From Closterium sp. NIES-65 (taxonomy: Eukaryota > Streptophyta > Zygnematophyceae > Desmidiales > Closteriaceae): 64,000 nt of DNA. Under the pieces are notes generated by a model. The model did not search any database. It saw only the letters and a list, made by a program, of their open reading frames with translations, and was not told where the DNA came from. A program made the position numbers and the translations under genes. The stretch's first letter is position 1. Every line of letters begins with the position of its first letter. Shown here in pieces: positions 32,231-42,706 of the stretch. The stretch spans positions 769,253 through 833,252 of the forward strand of contig CANXME010000202.1 of assembly GCA_948144175.1 (NCBI GenBank), given 5' to 3'.

Positions 32231-32302
32231 ATCCTAATGGTCTAGTGGTTGGGATTCTGACATGGTATCAGAGCGGTCTCAGGTTCAATTCCCGGTGTAT
32301 GC
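32231..32302 (+). other. tRNA-like fold with pol III A and B boxes across the first LTR/PBS junction
   Basis: TGGTCTAGTGG (32238-32248) fits the A-box consensus TRGYnnARnnG. GGTTCAATTCC (32282-32292) fits the B box GGTTCRAnnCC. Between them TCTGA/TCAGA (32256-32260 and 32268-32272) make a perfect 5-bp stem with a 7-nt loop, and the LTR ends inside that loop. The A-to-B spacing is like that of a tRNA-Glu type gene. The acceptor arms do not pair, so this is tRNA-derived or tRNA-mimicking and not a working tRNA gene. Confidence 0.65.
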
Positions 32303-32463
32303 ACATGCAGGCCATTGCCGCTGTGCTTAGTCCTGGGCCTCCCAGTGTGGGGGGGTGTCAGTAGATCTGCACTGTGGATGCCCGATTGATCCTGGAGATG
32401 GTTACAGGCGCATTCGCCTGGGGGGTTATGGGCGCAGTGACCCGCCACAAAACAAGCCATTCT

Positions 32464-32535
32464 ATCCCAATGGTCTAGTGGTTGGGATTCTGACATGGTA
32501 TCAGAGCGGTCTCGGGTTTGATTCCCGGTGTATGC
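32464..32535 (+). other. Second tRNA-like fold in the TRIM-like tandem
   Basis: The A box TGGTCTAGTGG (32471-32481) is unchanged. The anticodon-like stem TCTGA/TCAGA and its 7-nt loop are the same. The B-box region is GGTTTGATTCC (32515-32525), one base off the consensus, but its T-arm CTCGGG/CCCGG pairs better than in the first copy. The junction again falls in the anticodon-like loop. Confidence 0.6.
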
Positions 32536-33754
32536 ACATGTAGGCCGTAGCCGCTGTGCTTAGTCCTGGGCCTCCCAGTGTGGGGGGGTGTCAGTAGATC
32601 TGCACTGTGGATGCCCGATTGATCCTGGAGAGGGTTACGAGCGCGTTCGCCTGGGGGGTTATGGGCGCACTAACCCGCTACTGAAACAAGCCCTTTTATC
32701 CCAATGGTCTAGTGGTTGGGATTCTGGCAGCAGCTTCTGAAATTTCATTGTCGTCAAGACGTCTGTCGAAAGTTCCATCTTCCAGTGGATCAGATACGTG
32801 TCGACCGATTCCATCGTTCGCGGAACTTCCTCGATATGCTTATCTGGTATTAAAAGCATCAGCGTATAGCAAATCTGAGCAGCAACAAGACCAGCCATAA
32901 CCGGATCAACTCCCTCATCGGAGTCGTCGCTGAGATAACCAGAATCATCAGCTCCACCTTCCTCTTCTTCGGCAGGGAAATCCATATCCGGCTCAGCAGG
33001 AGGCGATATCGATTCAGGCGCCTCCGGCTCCTTGAACTTCCTTTGCTTGTTAATTGAAAAAATCTTTGGTCCCTTTCCTTTCAATGCAGATAGCCTGGCA
33101 GCAGCCATTGATGATGACTCTATATGATCCACATGGACCAAGGGCGACACCAGGTTGTCAGCAGCATCCTTGGTGTTCATGTTGCCATCAGCCTTCGTTG
33201 GTGAGACTGGAGCACTGAAGGTCTGCACGCGAGCACCAGTCTTGGTGTTGGACTTTTGAGTACGTTCTTTCGGTGGCATGTTGAGAAGCGGAAGACCCAT
33301 ACGCCAGCGATCAGGCTGCTCGATAATGAGAGGTGTTCCCTTGAGACGCTTCTTATACAATGGTTGAACTTTGGTAGGTGCGATCTTGATAATGCCTCCT
33401 TTGTCAATCAATAGGTGACGCAAACATCGTTGCTCCCATGGCGCAGTACCTTGGGGAAGTCCATATAGGTACACTGAGTGCACACCCTTGGGAGTTTAAT
33501 GCCTTGGGATCCACTGAAGATTGATAAACTTGAAACATGTTCGCTGTATGAACACAATTTGTTAAGTCGTTTATTAATCTTGAAGCGAGGAATCCAAAAA
33601 GCTTAGTTAAAGCCCCATCAGGCAAGGTTTCAGTGAACATTGGGACCTCCAAAGCGCACGAGGTAGTATCCATGGCGGATAGGTAGTAGCGGAGAGGTCG
33701 TGGTTTTGTTTTGTGGTTTGTGTTTCGATGGCGTGCTGGGATCCACGTCCCTTT

Positions 33755-35097
33755 GTTGTCCGATCATGCCATGTACCTGCTATGTGCTTAATTGATATTG
33801 CCTAATCCATTTTCCAGGGACATCCCAATCACATGTGCTTTATATGGAAGAAAAACAAAACTACATTTGTTTTCAACTTTCTTGTCTCTTGTATTGAGCA
33901 TACCTACGAGCACAATCAATATACCACCATCGTGTCTTGGATGCGTGTACCCTGGTGCACGTTTGGCCGCAAATCAATGCTATGATTGCACAACCCAAAG
34001 TTATGTGTGTCCTAATATCAATGGTCTCAAAGCTCCTTATAAAATGAATGCGCTTAAAAAATGGATCTCAGCTCAGGGTAACAAACTGGATGTTCTTGTC
34101 TTAATCGATACACGTCTCATCCTAAACCCTCAAGATCATTCTTTTCGCTTTTGGCCCCACACAGCTGCGCATGCGATCGTTGCATACCCCCTAGTAATGC
34201 CTCGAGGACACCCCCCCCCCCTTCCCTTCCTCCCCCCCCCCCCCCCCCCCCCGGGTGGTAACTTTGTTCCCTCATTTAACAAAACAGTGTCCTTCTCCTC
34301 TTCCACCCTATCTATAGATGGTCGGATCCTCTCTGTTGACATTAATTTTCTACACGACCAAATCCGACAAATCGCCATATACGCCCCTTTTCATGCCACT
34401 GCTCGTCGCATCAGTTAGCGAAGCACCCTTACTCCGGCTCTCGAAGCCCCCTCTGCCGCCGTGTGCACAGTCTTCGCTGGCGATTTCAACCCGGTCGTTC
34501 TCTTCGAGGACCGCAACCGTGTTTTGCATGGACATGATGGAGCGAAGCCTCCTAAGTCTAGAATCTCTTGTCATCCGACTCCCTTCTCGACTCCTTTCGT
34601 GCCCTTCACCCCACCACCACTCTCTTCTCATGTATCGGCCGGCAACGGCTCACTGTCCCTTCCCCCCCCCTCCCCCCTCCTCCCCGGCCGCCCGACTAGA
34701 CGGCACATACGTGTCTACCACCTTCCTCTCTCACCTCTATACTGCCCAATATCTCTTCACCTCTAGCCTTATCTTGGACCAATTGTTCACCCCATTGTGC
34801 TCTCTTGGTTTTGACAACCCTATCATGCCTCCCCGCCCGTGGAAAATCAACGATTCTCTGTTGCACCGCGCTTACATCGCCCACATTTTAGATACCCAGC
34901 TCCTTTGTCTTCCCCCCCACCCATCTCCAAACAACTTGAACCACTGGAAGCATAACCTCTCCCTCCGTCTTAAATGCTTCTCGAATCAAGAGCAGCATCG
35001 AGTATTAGGAACCATGGATCACCTGTGCCACCTCACTCATCTCCAAACTTAAGTTGCGTGCTCCGCCCTTAGCATGGAAGAGAATGTTGTTAGAATA
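33755..35097 (+). mobile_element. LINE fragment L3 with endonuclease domain
   Basis: Plus-strand frames show an AP-endonuclease: CPNINGLKAPYKMNALKKWI, LDVLVLIDTRLI, LSVDINFLHDQIRQIAIYAP, then VFAGDFNPVV (about 34465-34495) with the GDFN box. A segment like the endonuclease-to-RT linker follows (PPRPWKINDSLLHRAYIAHI). The frames change between these parts. The family differs from L1. It stops at 35097, where copia D1 begins, so the RT is missing. Confidence 0.75.
34211..34252. repeat. C-runs (11 and 21 C)
   Basis: Two cytosine runs (34211-34221 and 34232-34252) lie inside the LINE endonuclease frame, where they would read as polyproline. Run length is prone to change and to sequencing error, so the frame here is uncertain. 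Confidence 0.9.
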
Positions 35098-35218
35098 TGC
35101 AGGCAAGAATGGTGGACTAGGTAGCATGCATGAGTACAAGTACCTAACCCTGAAGTGTTGTACCCCTTGTAGGCTAACCTACTATAGCCTAAAGATAAGA
35201 CAAACATACTGTTTGACA
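35098..35218 (-). repeat. D1 3' LTR (121 bp)
   Basis: Read on the minus strand it starts TGTCAAACAGTATGTTTG and ends CATATTCTAACA. It carries AGGCTATAGTAGG, GGGGTACAACAC, CAGGGTTAGG and TACTTGTACTC. It is close to the D2 LTRs at 51678 and 57060. Confidence 0.9.
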
Positions 35219-35468
35219 CACCCCCATAGGCTAAGTGGGAGATAGCAAACACAACAGACGGTCACAAGACCAGTCAAGCAAGAGAACAAGCTAAGCAAAA
35301 CAAAGCTCACGGTGGATTTCAAGGACACCACACAATCTGAGCATAAGCAGGCGACCACAAGGCCAGTTCACATGCAGAGTTATAATAGCATGGCAGTACA
35401 CTGATCACAACCTAGCAAGAGTAAACAAGCGGGTATAAAGATATATATCACTGTACAACAAGAGCAAG

Positions 35469-37000
35469 TCAAGCAACCAGCAGGTGAGGCAGAGTGGGCA
35501 CAAGCCCAAGAGCAGTGCAGAAACGCTGATGATCACCAGCCCCAAGGGCCTTGGTGAGGACATCAGCTGTGTCGGCCCGAGAGGCCACGAAAGCAAGGCG
35601 CAGCTGACCACGCTGCTGCAGCTCACGCGCAAGGAAGTAGCGAAGAGCAATGTGCTTCGTTCGGTGCTCCAGTCTCTGCTCGCAACACAAGGCAAGCATT
35701 GCCTTGTTGTTGATGTACAGAACTGGAGGAGAACGAGGACGCTCCCCTAAGTTGGTCAGCACGTAGGTCAGCCAGCGGAGCTCCTGTACAGCCATGGCCC
35801 CAGCGTAGATCTCGGCCTCACAGCTGGAATCAAGCACAGAAGAAGAACGAGGGGACCTCCATGAGACAGAACCAGCGCCAAGACTGAAGGTGTAGCCCTG
35901 TGATGAACGCTGACTCGCCTGGTCATCGGCCCAAGAAGCGTTTGAGTGTCCTGTGAGGACCACTGAACCCCGTCCTCCAAGCACGAGCCCCATGCCCGAT
36001 GTGCTGCACAAGTTCCGCAGTACCTTCTTCGCAGCATCAAAGTGCACCTTTCGGTGTCGACCAGGTGCCACGTAGCGAGCCAAGAAGCTGAGAGGGAACG
36101 CGAGGTCAGGTCTTGTGTACGTCATCAGGTACATGAGGCAACCCACAAGCTCTGGGTACGGACCACTCGGCTCTACGAACTCGTCCGAAGGTGGAGCTGA
36201 GAGCGAGTGGCCGGTAGCCCGAGGAGTGGGCTGTGGCGAGGAGTACGTGAAGCGGAAGCGCTGAAGGACCTGGTGCACCATGTGTGACTGAGTAAGGGTG
36301 ATGGTGCGCCGTGCTCTGTCCCGGGTGATCTGCAAGCCAAGATAGCTTCGTAGCTCACCCAGGTCAGTGCAGGTGTGTCTCTCCTGCAGCTCCGACTTCA
36401 CTAGGGCCAGTGTCTCAATGTCAGCAGTAGCAAAAACCAAGTCGTTGACGTACACGAGGATGTAGAACGGCGGCAGAGTAGTATCGGTGCATAGAAACAA
36501 CGACGGGTCAGCACTCAAAGGAGCAAACCTAAGAGCCGCAAGTGTCGTCCTCAGTGTGTCGTGCCACTCGCGGGGCGCCTGACGCAGGTCGTACACAGGT
36601 CGTCGTAGGCTCCACTAGGTACCCTCTGGAAACGACCCAGTGCAGCCCTGTGGACAGCGCAACCAGATGGCCTCGTGAAGGCTACCCTGCAAGAAAGCTG
36701 TCGAGAAGTCAAGGGAGTGCAGCTCGTAGTCACGCTAAGCTGCAACGTGTAGCAACACCCAAAGAGTGGTCATCTTCAGGGTGGGGGAGAAGGTCTGAAA
36801 GAAGTTAACCCCCTCACACTAACTGAAGCCTCGAGCAACGTAACGTGCCTTGAAGGCAGGCGGAGAACCCGGCGGCCGCTTCACCCTCAAAATCCACATG
36901 CCATTGACGATGTTCGCCCCATTTGGGGGAACCTTGTCGACATAGGTGCCTGTGGACTTCCAGGAAGCCATCTCTGCGTCCATGGCTGTCTGCCACTGAG
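35469..37000 (-). pseudogene. D1 RT and RNase H
   Basis: RT includes GANIVNGMWILRVKRPPGSP, YDLRQAPREWHDTLRTTLAA and FYILVYV.DLVFATADIETL. RNase H includes YPELVGCLMYLMTYTRPDLA, VLRNLCSTSGMGLVLGG, RSSQGYTFSLGAGSVSWRS, LYINNKAMLALCCEQRLEH and GAGDHQRFCTALGLVPTL. Residues agree more closely with D2 (56000-56809) than with C4 or C6, which supports D-family membership. The frame is broken. Confidence 0.85.
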
Positions 37001-38352
37001 AGGAGTACTCACCCGAAATCGCCTCCCTGTAGGAGCGCGGGGTGGGGATGTCAAGTGCATCCGGGTCTCCCTCAGGGGCAAGCAGCATGGTTGCATGATA
37101 GGGTGAAGTGGCCGCAAGGCACTCCAGCTCCTCCTGTCTGTCCTGATGAACATCACAGCCAAGGTCAGTACAGCCAACGGCAGTCTCACCCCCGACGGAC
37201 GGAGGACAGGCAGGGTCAGGGTCAGAGACAAGGCTCGCCAGGTATTCTAGGCGATACAGAGCAGCAAATTCAACGAGCTCAGCGACTAAGGCAGACACAA
37301 CAGGAGACGAGAACGTAGGGTCTGTCACAACCATAGCAAGGAAGCTAGTAACAGTCAGACTGGACGCACGAGCAAGGTCAGACGAAGGGTCAGCAACATC
37401 AGGAAGAGAAGATGCGGGAGGTAGTGGTAGGACAACACGGTGTGGAACAGAGGAAGGATGGAGTGTCATATCGTGAGTGCCCGAGACAGCCGGAGCACGT
37501 GGACGACGAACACGAGGAACACGAGCATGGACAGCAGCTCTAGGCTTGGGCTCAAGGTCAATGCTAGACTCAGGCTCTCGACGCTCAGGGGTGGAAGCAC
37601 GAGTCTCAAGCCCTCGACGCTCAGTCAGGGACTGTGTCACTTCAGTGTAAGGAGCACGAGCAGGCAGTGGGGAGTGTGGTAGCAGCGGTGGCTATGACTG
37701 ATCCACTGGCGGACACAGCAACAGTGGAGTAGTACCTGCCACAGGGAAGTCAGTAGCACCTGGCGGAGGACTGAGAAGGTGGCGAAGAGCACCAGTAGCT
37801 CCTGTACCTCCAGCACGAGTAGCTCCTCCAGTACCCCCAGGAACACCTCCAGCACCAATAGTACCTCCAGTACCTCCCGTGCCAACAGCACCAGTAGCAC
37901 CTCCAGCACCTCTAGCACCAGCAGCACCACCTGCTCCAACGCCTCCAGCACCAGCAGCACCAGCACCTCCAGGGTCAGCAGCTCCCGCAGCTCCAGCACC
38001 AATAGCACCAGAACCTCCAGTTCCAACAGCTCCAGTACCCCCAGCACCGGCAGCACCTCTAGTACCTCCTGGACTAGTAACTCCAACACCAGAAGGACCG
38101 TACCCTTCACCACCAGGACTTCCTCGCCGAACCACCCACGCACGAATCGCCTGCGTTGAGAGCGTCTCAAGTAGAGCAGTCTGCGATTGCCGTCCAGCTC
38201 CAGTACATCCAGCTCCACAACCTCCAGAAGGACTTGAAGGACCCCCTTGGTCAGCATCCGAAGTCTTAGTACACCCAGAATCAGTACCCGCAAGCTCAGT
38301 GCCCTCAGACCCAGCACCCGCACGCTCAGTACCCTCAGTCCCTGCACCCTCG
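37000..38352 (-). pseudogene. D1 linker, RT-proximal part
   Basis: The stretch next to RT (37000-37640) is an ordinary helical region (ALVAELVEFAALYRLEYLAS, CLAATSPYHATMLLAPEGDP), conserved with the C copies. Above it, 37780-38350 is a low-complexity array of 9-15 nt units that gives Gly/Ala/Thr-rich peptides in one frame and Leu/Val-rich ones in another. The X solo LTR begins at 38353. Confidence 0.75.
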
Positions 38353-39461
38353 TGCGGAGATAACTGCAGCAACGTGAGCTAGGCTACGGGCTAGGCACGT
38401 GTGCTCGTGTGATCTCTGCGTTCTCTGTTCCTTAGTCGTTTTCCTTGTGTGCACACTACTTGCTAGTTCACGGGGAAAATTGGCAAGAGTTCCACTAGGA
38501 AAAGTTCAGAACAATTGGTACAATGAAGTTGGCAAAGCAAGACTACATCAGGGCAAGCATTCAGGTCGGCCAACTGCCAGCGCAGCTTGGTCGACCGCGT
38601 TCCAGCACGACTTGGTCGACCGCACTCCAGCAAGGCAAGGTCAACGGCGTGCCAACGTCACAGGTTGACGGTGTGACAGCGTTGCTCACGCAGGACAGCA
38701 GTGCACCCTGCTTCGCAGTTGCGTGCAGGTGATTGGCGTGCAGAGCCTCGTCACCTACACAGCGCACAACACCACATCAACCTCGAGCTGACGACTGCCT
38801 CTGATCGGCCACGTCGACCTCGGGATACCACCACCGAGGTCGTGCTCGCCAACTTCGCCTGGGCGACCGTCGCACTCCTCCGTAGCACTTCGTCACCCAG
38901 GTAACCTGGTCGACCAGGCAACCACGTCGACCAGCAGCTCCTGTCTGTCGACCTCCCAAGTCGACGACCACCTCCACGTCTACCTTACCAGGTCGACGAT
39001 ACCATCGGTCGACCTCCTCCAGGTCGACGTCCCCTCTGGTCGACCAGCTCCACGTCGACCAGCACAGTCGGCCAACCACCCACGTCGGCCGCCCGAAGCG
39101 CGTCACGAAGTTGACGCCCCGGCTACTCGACGCCCGACTGCTCGGCGTCTTGCGTAAAGGTCGAGGTCGGTTCCTCCTTCGTCGCCCACCAGTTCCAGTC
39201 GACCACCCACAGGTCGACCAGCGGTCCGTTAGCCGACCGCCGAAGTCGGCTTCGACGTCCTCCGCAGGTCGACTCCCAAGTCGACCTCCCCGAAGTCGGC
39301 GCCACCCTGAAGTTGGCGCCCGTGCACTGGTCCCCCGTGCAGGTCGACCTCCTCGTCGACCAGCTCACCCACTGCTGCAGGTCGGCTGCTCCCCTCACAC
39401 CCGACCACGAAGTCGGCTCCGCCCAAGCGAGGACGGGGCCAATACCCAACTCCTGTTGACA
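38353..39461 (-). mobile_element. Solo LTR of copia family X in D1
   Basis: In plus coordinates it begins TGCGGAGATAACTGCAGC and ends CCAACTCCTGTTGACA. It is flanked by a perfect duplication CCTCG (38348-38352 and 39462-39466). It is 1109 bp, the longest X LTR here. The extra length lies mostly in the region rich in GTCGAC words (38570-39330). It is inserted in the D1 linker. Confidence 0.94.
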
Positions 39462-40916
39462 CCTCGGTCTCAGCTCCAGTGTCCACTACAGAAGGCTGTA
39501 GAGGCGGGAAACCGGGAGGGGTAGCCAAACGAGGAGAGCGGACACCCCCAGACGTACCACCCCCAGGCCCAGCTCTAGCAGCCTCAGCTCCTGAGTCCAC
39601 AGCAGCAGGCTGCGGAGACGGCGAAGACAGCCGAGGCGGGAAACCCGAGGGGGTCTCCAAGCGAGGAGTGCGGCGAGTGGTCGCCGTGTCGTCGGCAGCG
39701 GTGTCACTCCCCTCAACTAGGTCAGAGGAGTCATAAGAGATCTCTATTGGCTCATCTAAGGGGGTTGGGTCTACCTGGGACACACCTGAGGGAGCAGGAC
39801 CCTGTGGGGGAAGGGGGTCGACCAAGGGGGGGATTGGTACTAGGAAGAGAGGCGCGAGGGGGACGAGGTGGGACGCGTGCGGGTGAAGCCGGTAGTAACA
39901 GACCGACTCGTCAAAGGTGACATCCAGAGAGGACAGAACACGACGCAAGGCAGGGTGGTAGAACTGCCAGGGTGGAGCGTCGGTGGGAAAGCCCAGGAAG
40001 ACACAGCAAAGAGTGCGAGGAGGGAGCTTGCTCGCTTTGGTATCGCGAACAAGGGAGAGCGCGCCCCAGACCCGAAACGACAACGCATCACCAAGCTGTC
40101 CTGTCCAACAGAGTGTGGGCGGGTCTCTGGAGCAGAGACACGGGGCCAGAGGTTGAGCTAATGCGTGGCGAATCGGACCGCAAATGGCCACAGGAAATGG
40201 GGAGCAGCCGCATGGATCATGGAGGTACGAGCAACCTCCATGATTAGGCCAATGTGACGCTCAGCGATCTCATTTTGCTGCGAAAAGGCCGGAAGCGTGA
40301 ACAACTGGGCGATGCCCTCGTCCTGACAGAACGTCTCAAGGATGCCAGAGGAGAACTCACCACCCCTATCAGAGAGCGGACGCAGGACTCGGAAGTCTTG
40401 CTGAAAACGCTCGTGCAACTGGAGATGAGTAGCACGGATCCAGGGGATCAAAACACCTCTAACGTCCGCCTTGCGCCGCAAGGGGAAGACGGTGGTGTAG
40501 CGTGTGTAGTCGTCAACAACCAGCAGGAAGTAGCGCTCCTGGTCCGTTCCACCGACTGGGCCCGGGCCCCACACGTCCAGGTGGAGAGTCTACAGAGGAG
40601 CAGTGGTCGGAGAAAACTCGGAGGAGTGAGGAGCGGCGCGTTGCCGCCCTTCGACGCTAGGAAGGCACAGCGGGGCAAGCAAGCGCGGCAAGGGGGGCAG
40701 GGTCCTGGGGAGGCCAGAGACAAGGAGACGGGAGTGCATACTGCGTAGACGCAGCAGTGAGGGGTGACCAAGACAGTAGCGCCAGCGCTGAGTCTCATGC
40801 GTGGGTACTCTGCACGAACAAGACGCAACTAACTGTTCCGACGCAGACGCCCGACTCGACGCAGACACCTGACCTGACTCAGCCACCTGTGCAGACGCAG
40901 TGGTTAGTATGTACAA
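39462..40916 (-). pseudogene. D1 integrase, pre-integrase and start of linker
   Basis: Pre-integrase (40590-40916) shows SCSCRVPTHETQRWRYCLGH and LCLPSVEGRQRAAPHSS. Integrase (about 39800-40580) shows ERYFLLVVDDYTRYTTVFPL, LRPLSDRGGEFSSGILETFC, NEIAERHIGLIMEVARTSMI and RVWGALSLVRDTKASKLPPR. The linker part 39462-39760 follows. The first catalytic region, the DRGGEF region and the last box are all recognisable. Confidence 0.85.
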
Positions 40917-40928
40917 ACTAGACCCAGG

Positions 40929-41700
40929 CTATCGAGTGAATGTAACCAGGTGGCGGCCAAACCGAGAGCACGTACAGATCGCCACATGCTGCCCTCTAGG
41001 AATAAAGGTATCAACCCAGACATTCTGAATGGCAGCGTTGCTCACCAAGTTCGTCGAGAACGTGGGGAGGTGGAGACCTGTCAAAGGGCCAGAGGGGACT
41101 GCTGGACAAGGGAGGACCGTGGAGGCTCTCGCAACCACTAGGCCCCTGGAGGGGTGAGCCAGTGAGACTGGGACGGGTGCTATGAGTGGTGTGACTGTGG
41201 TGCAATCACGAAAGAAACAACGTGACGCACCTGAGTCAAGTATGAAAGTGTGCAAGACCTCTGCGGAGGCAGGACTTGTGGCAGTAGACGCACTAGCACC
41301 TAGAGCTTCGGCAAACTCACGGGCACCTAGAGCAGCAGCAGACTCACTAGCACCTGGAGCGGCAGCAGACTCACTAGCACCTGGAGCAGCAGCCTTATCA
41401 CAACGATAACCTCCACCACCAGGCCTGCCTCGCTTAACAACCCACTCACGAAGCTTCTGAGGGGTGGGGTCGTCTGGGAGAGGCAGTGCCCGCTGTTGTC
41501 CACCCCTGGCCGCAGCAACTGCCGCGATAGCGGCCATGACAGAAAGCGACGGTCAGGAGTAGGTCTAGCACCTCCAGTACTCACTGCAGCACCTCCACCA
41601 ACAGTAGCAAAAGCACGAGTAGCAGCAGCAGAAGTAGTAGCAGCAGAAGGGTGGCTCAGTGGGACTGGGCGGCCGCACCTCCAGCACTCCCAGTAGCACC
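40929..41700 (-). pseudogene. D1 Gag C-terminal part and protease
   Basis: It opens MAAIAAVAAARGGQQRALPL, then PQKLREWVVKRGRPGGGGY, an Ala/Ser-rich repeat of GASESAAA type, and the protease (LHTFILDSGASRCFFRD, about 41170-41250). The equivalent D2 part (52777-53230) has the same start. Upstream, between the leader and this start, no Gag capsid region can be recognised, unlike the C copies. Confidence 0.8.
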
Positions 41701-41784
41701 TCCACCAGCAGCAGCAGTAGCACTAGTAGCAGCAGCAGCAGCAATAGTCTTTTCCTTTTTTTTAGTATTATTGTTATTCATGGT

Positions 41785-42706
41785 TTAGGATTGCATGGCC
41801 GGGGCTGCATTGGCGACACGCGACTTGGCAAAGCGGCGCGCGGGCTGCATGGGCGACACCCACAAGCTGCAGGGGCGACGCGCAGCTCGGCAAGGCGGCG
41901 CGCGGGCTGTAGGGGCGGCGCGCGGCTCAGTAGGGCGGCGCCCAGGTTGCAAGGGCGACGCTCTGCTCTGGAGGGAGACGCTCTGCTCGGTAGGGCGGCG
42001 CGCGGACTGCAACGGCAGCGCCCACGGGCTGCAGGGGCAACGTGCGGCTCTGCAGGGTGGCGTACGGGCTGCAAGGGCGACGCGCGGCTCTGCAAGGCAG
42101 CGTACCGGCTGCAGGGGTAGTGCCCACGAGCTGCAGGGGCAAGGCGTGGCTTGGCAGGGCGGCGCGCAGGCTGCAGGGGCAGCGCCCACGGGCTGCACGG
42201 GCGATCCGCGACTCTGCAGGGTGGCGTAAGGGCTGCAGAGGCGACGCGCGGCTCTGCAGGGCGGCGTACGGGCTGCAGGGGCAGCGCCCACGGGCTGCAG
42301 AGGCGACGCACGGATCGGCAAGGCGGCGCGCGGGCTGCAGAGGCAGCGCCCACGGGCTGCAAGGGCGAACTAGCGGGCTGCAGGGGCGAACTAGCGGGCT
42401 GCAGGGGCAGCACGCGGGCCACAGGGGAAGGCACGGCTGCAGGGGCAGCACGGTCGCAGGGGCAGGCACGGCTGCAGGGGCAGCACGGTCGCAGGGGCAG
42501 GCACGGCTGCAGGGGCAGCACGGTTGCAGGGGCGAGTACGGGTGCAGTGGCAGCACGGTTGCAGGGGCAGGCACGGCTGCAAGGGCATCACGGTCGTAGG
42601 GGTAGGCACGGCTGCAGGGGCAGCACGGTCGCAGGGGCAGCACGCGGGCTGCAAGGGCAGCGCGGCTGCAGGGGCGGAACGTTCGGTGGGCCCTAGGAAC
42701 GATTCT
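41785..42706 (-). repeat. D1 leader: CTGCAGGGGC-type arrays
   Basis: The plus strand is built of GGGCTGCAGGGGC, GGCGCGCGGGCTGCAG and, at 42410-42660, repeats of about 33 nt around GGCTGCAGGGGCAGCACGG. The D2 leader at 51835-52535 uses the same words. All frames are open over long distances as a by-product. Confidence 0.85.

Larger units (their letters stand above)
32122..32729 (+). mobile_element. TRIM-like miniature LTR element, tandem form (three LTRs, two internal parts)
   Basis: Three LTR copies (32122-32262, 32356-32495, 32589-32729) begin TGTCAGTAGATCTGCACTG and end ATTCTGACA or ATTCTGGCA. Each of the first two is followed by TGGTATCAGAGC (the initiator-Met PBS), about 80 bp with no coding capacity, and a GTGGGGGGG purine run right before the next LTR. 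The flanks GCAAC (32117-32121) and GCAGC (32730-32734) form a 5-bp target duplication with one mismatch inside LINE ORF1. The size and lack of genes fit terminal-repeat retrotransposons in miniature (TRIM). A tandem tRNA-derived SINE is the alternative reading. Confidence 0.82.
31190..33673 (-). pseudogene. LINE L1 ORF1, interrupted by a TRIM-like element
   Basis: ORF1 begins at 33673 (MDTTSCALEVPMFTETLPDG). It has an RNA-binding-like first part (MHSVYLYGLPQGTAPWEQRC), a Lys/Pro middle and an acidic stretch (MDFPAEEEEGGADDSGYLSD). The part at 32115-31560 contains GRIQVTFIHDKDAAFAWKRA and ends in the knuckle CDFCNGHHMTRYH (C-x2-C-x3-H-x4-H, about 31619-31657). A short tail (SKGAINIAALKKEFLK) stops at 31190. 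The TRIM-like element sits at 32122-32729 and the frame matches on both sides of it. ORF1 proteins coat LINE RNA. Confidence 0.78.
26787..33743 (-). mobile_element. Long LINE L1 (APE endonuclease/RT type), nearly full length
   Basis: The 3' end is a 24-T run (26787-26810). Reading upward, the order is a 3' UTR, the ORF2 C-terminal zinc region, RT, linker, endonuclease, a small ORF, and ORF1 with a CCHH knuckle. This is the plan of plant L1-type LINEs. The 5' end is set near 33743 because CACGTCCCTTT at 33744-33754 resembles CACCTCCCTTT at the 3' flank (26780-26790), a possible target duplication. ORF1 is interrupted by a TRIM-like element and ORF2 is divided between frames, so this copy is not autonomous. 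Confidence 0.85.

Noticed and set aside
32231-32302. A functional tRNA gene
   Set aside because: A box, B box and anticodon arm are present, but the acceptor stem does not pair, U33 is missing from the loop and the sequence lies across an LTR/PBS junction.
41778-42696. Cys/Pro/Leu-rich frames of up to 247 residues
   Set aside because: They are by-products of the CTGCAGGGGC arrays in the D1 leader. The same occurs at 51772-52534 in D2.
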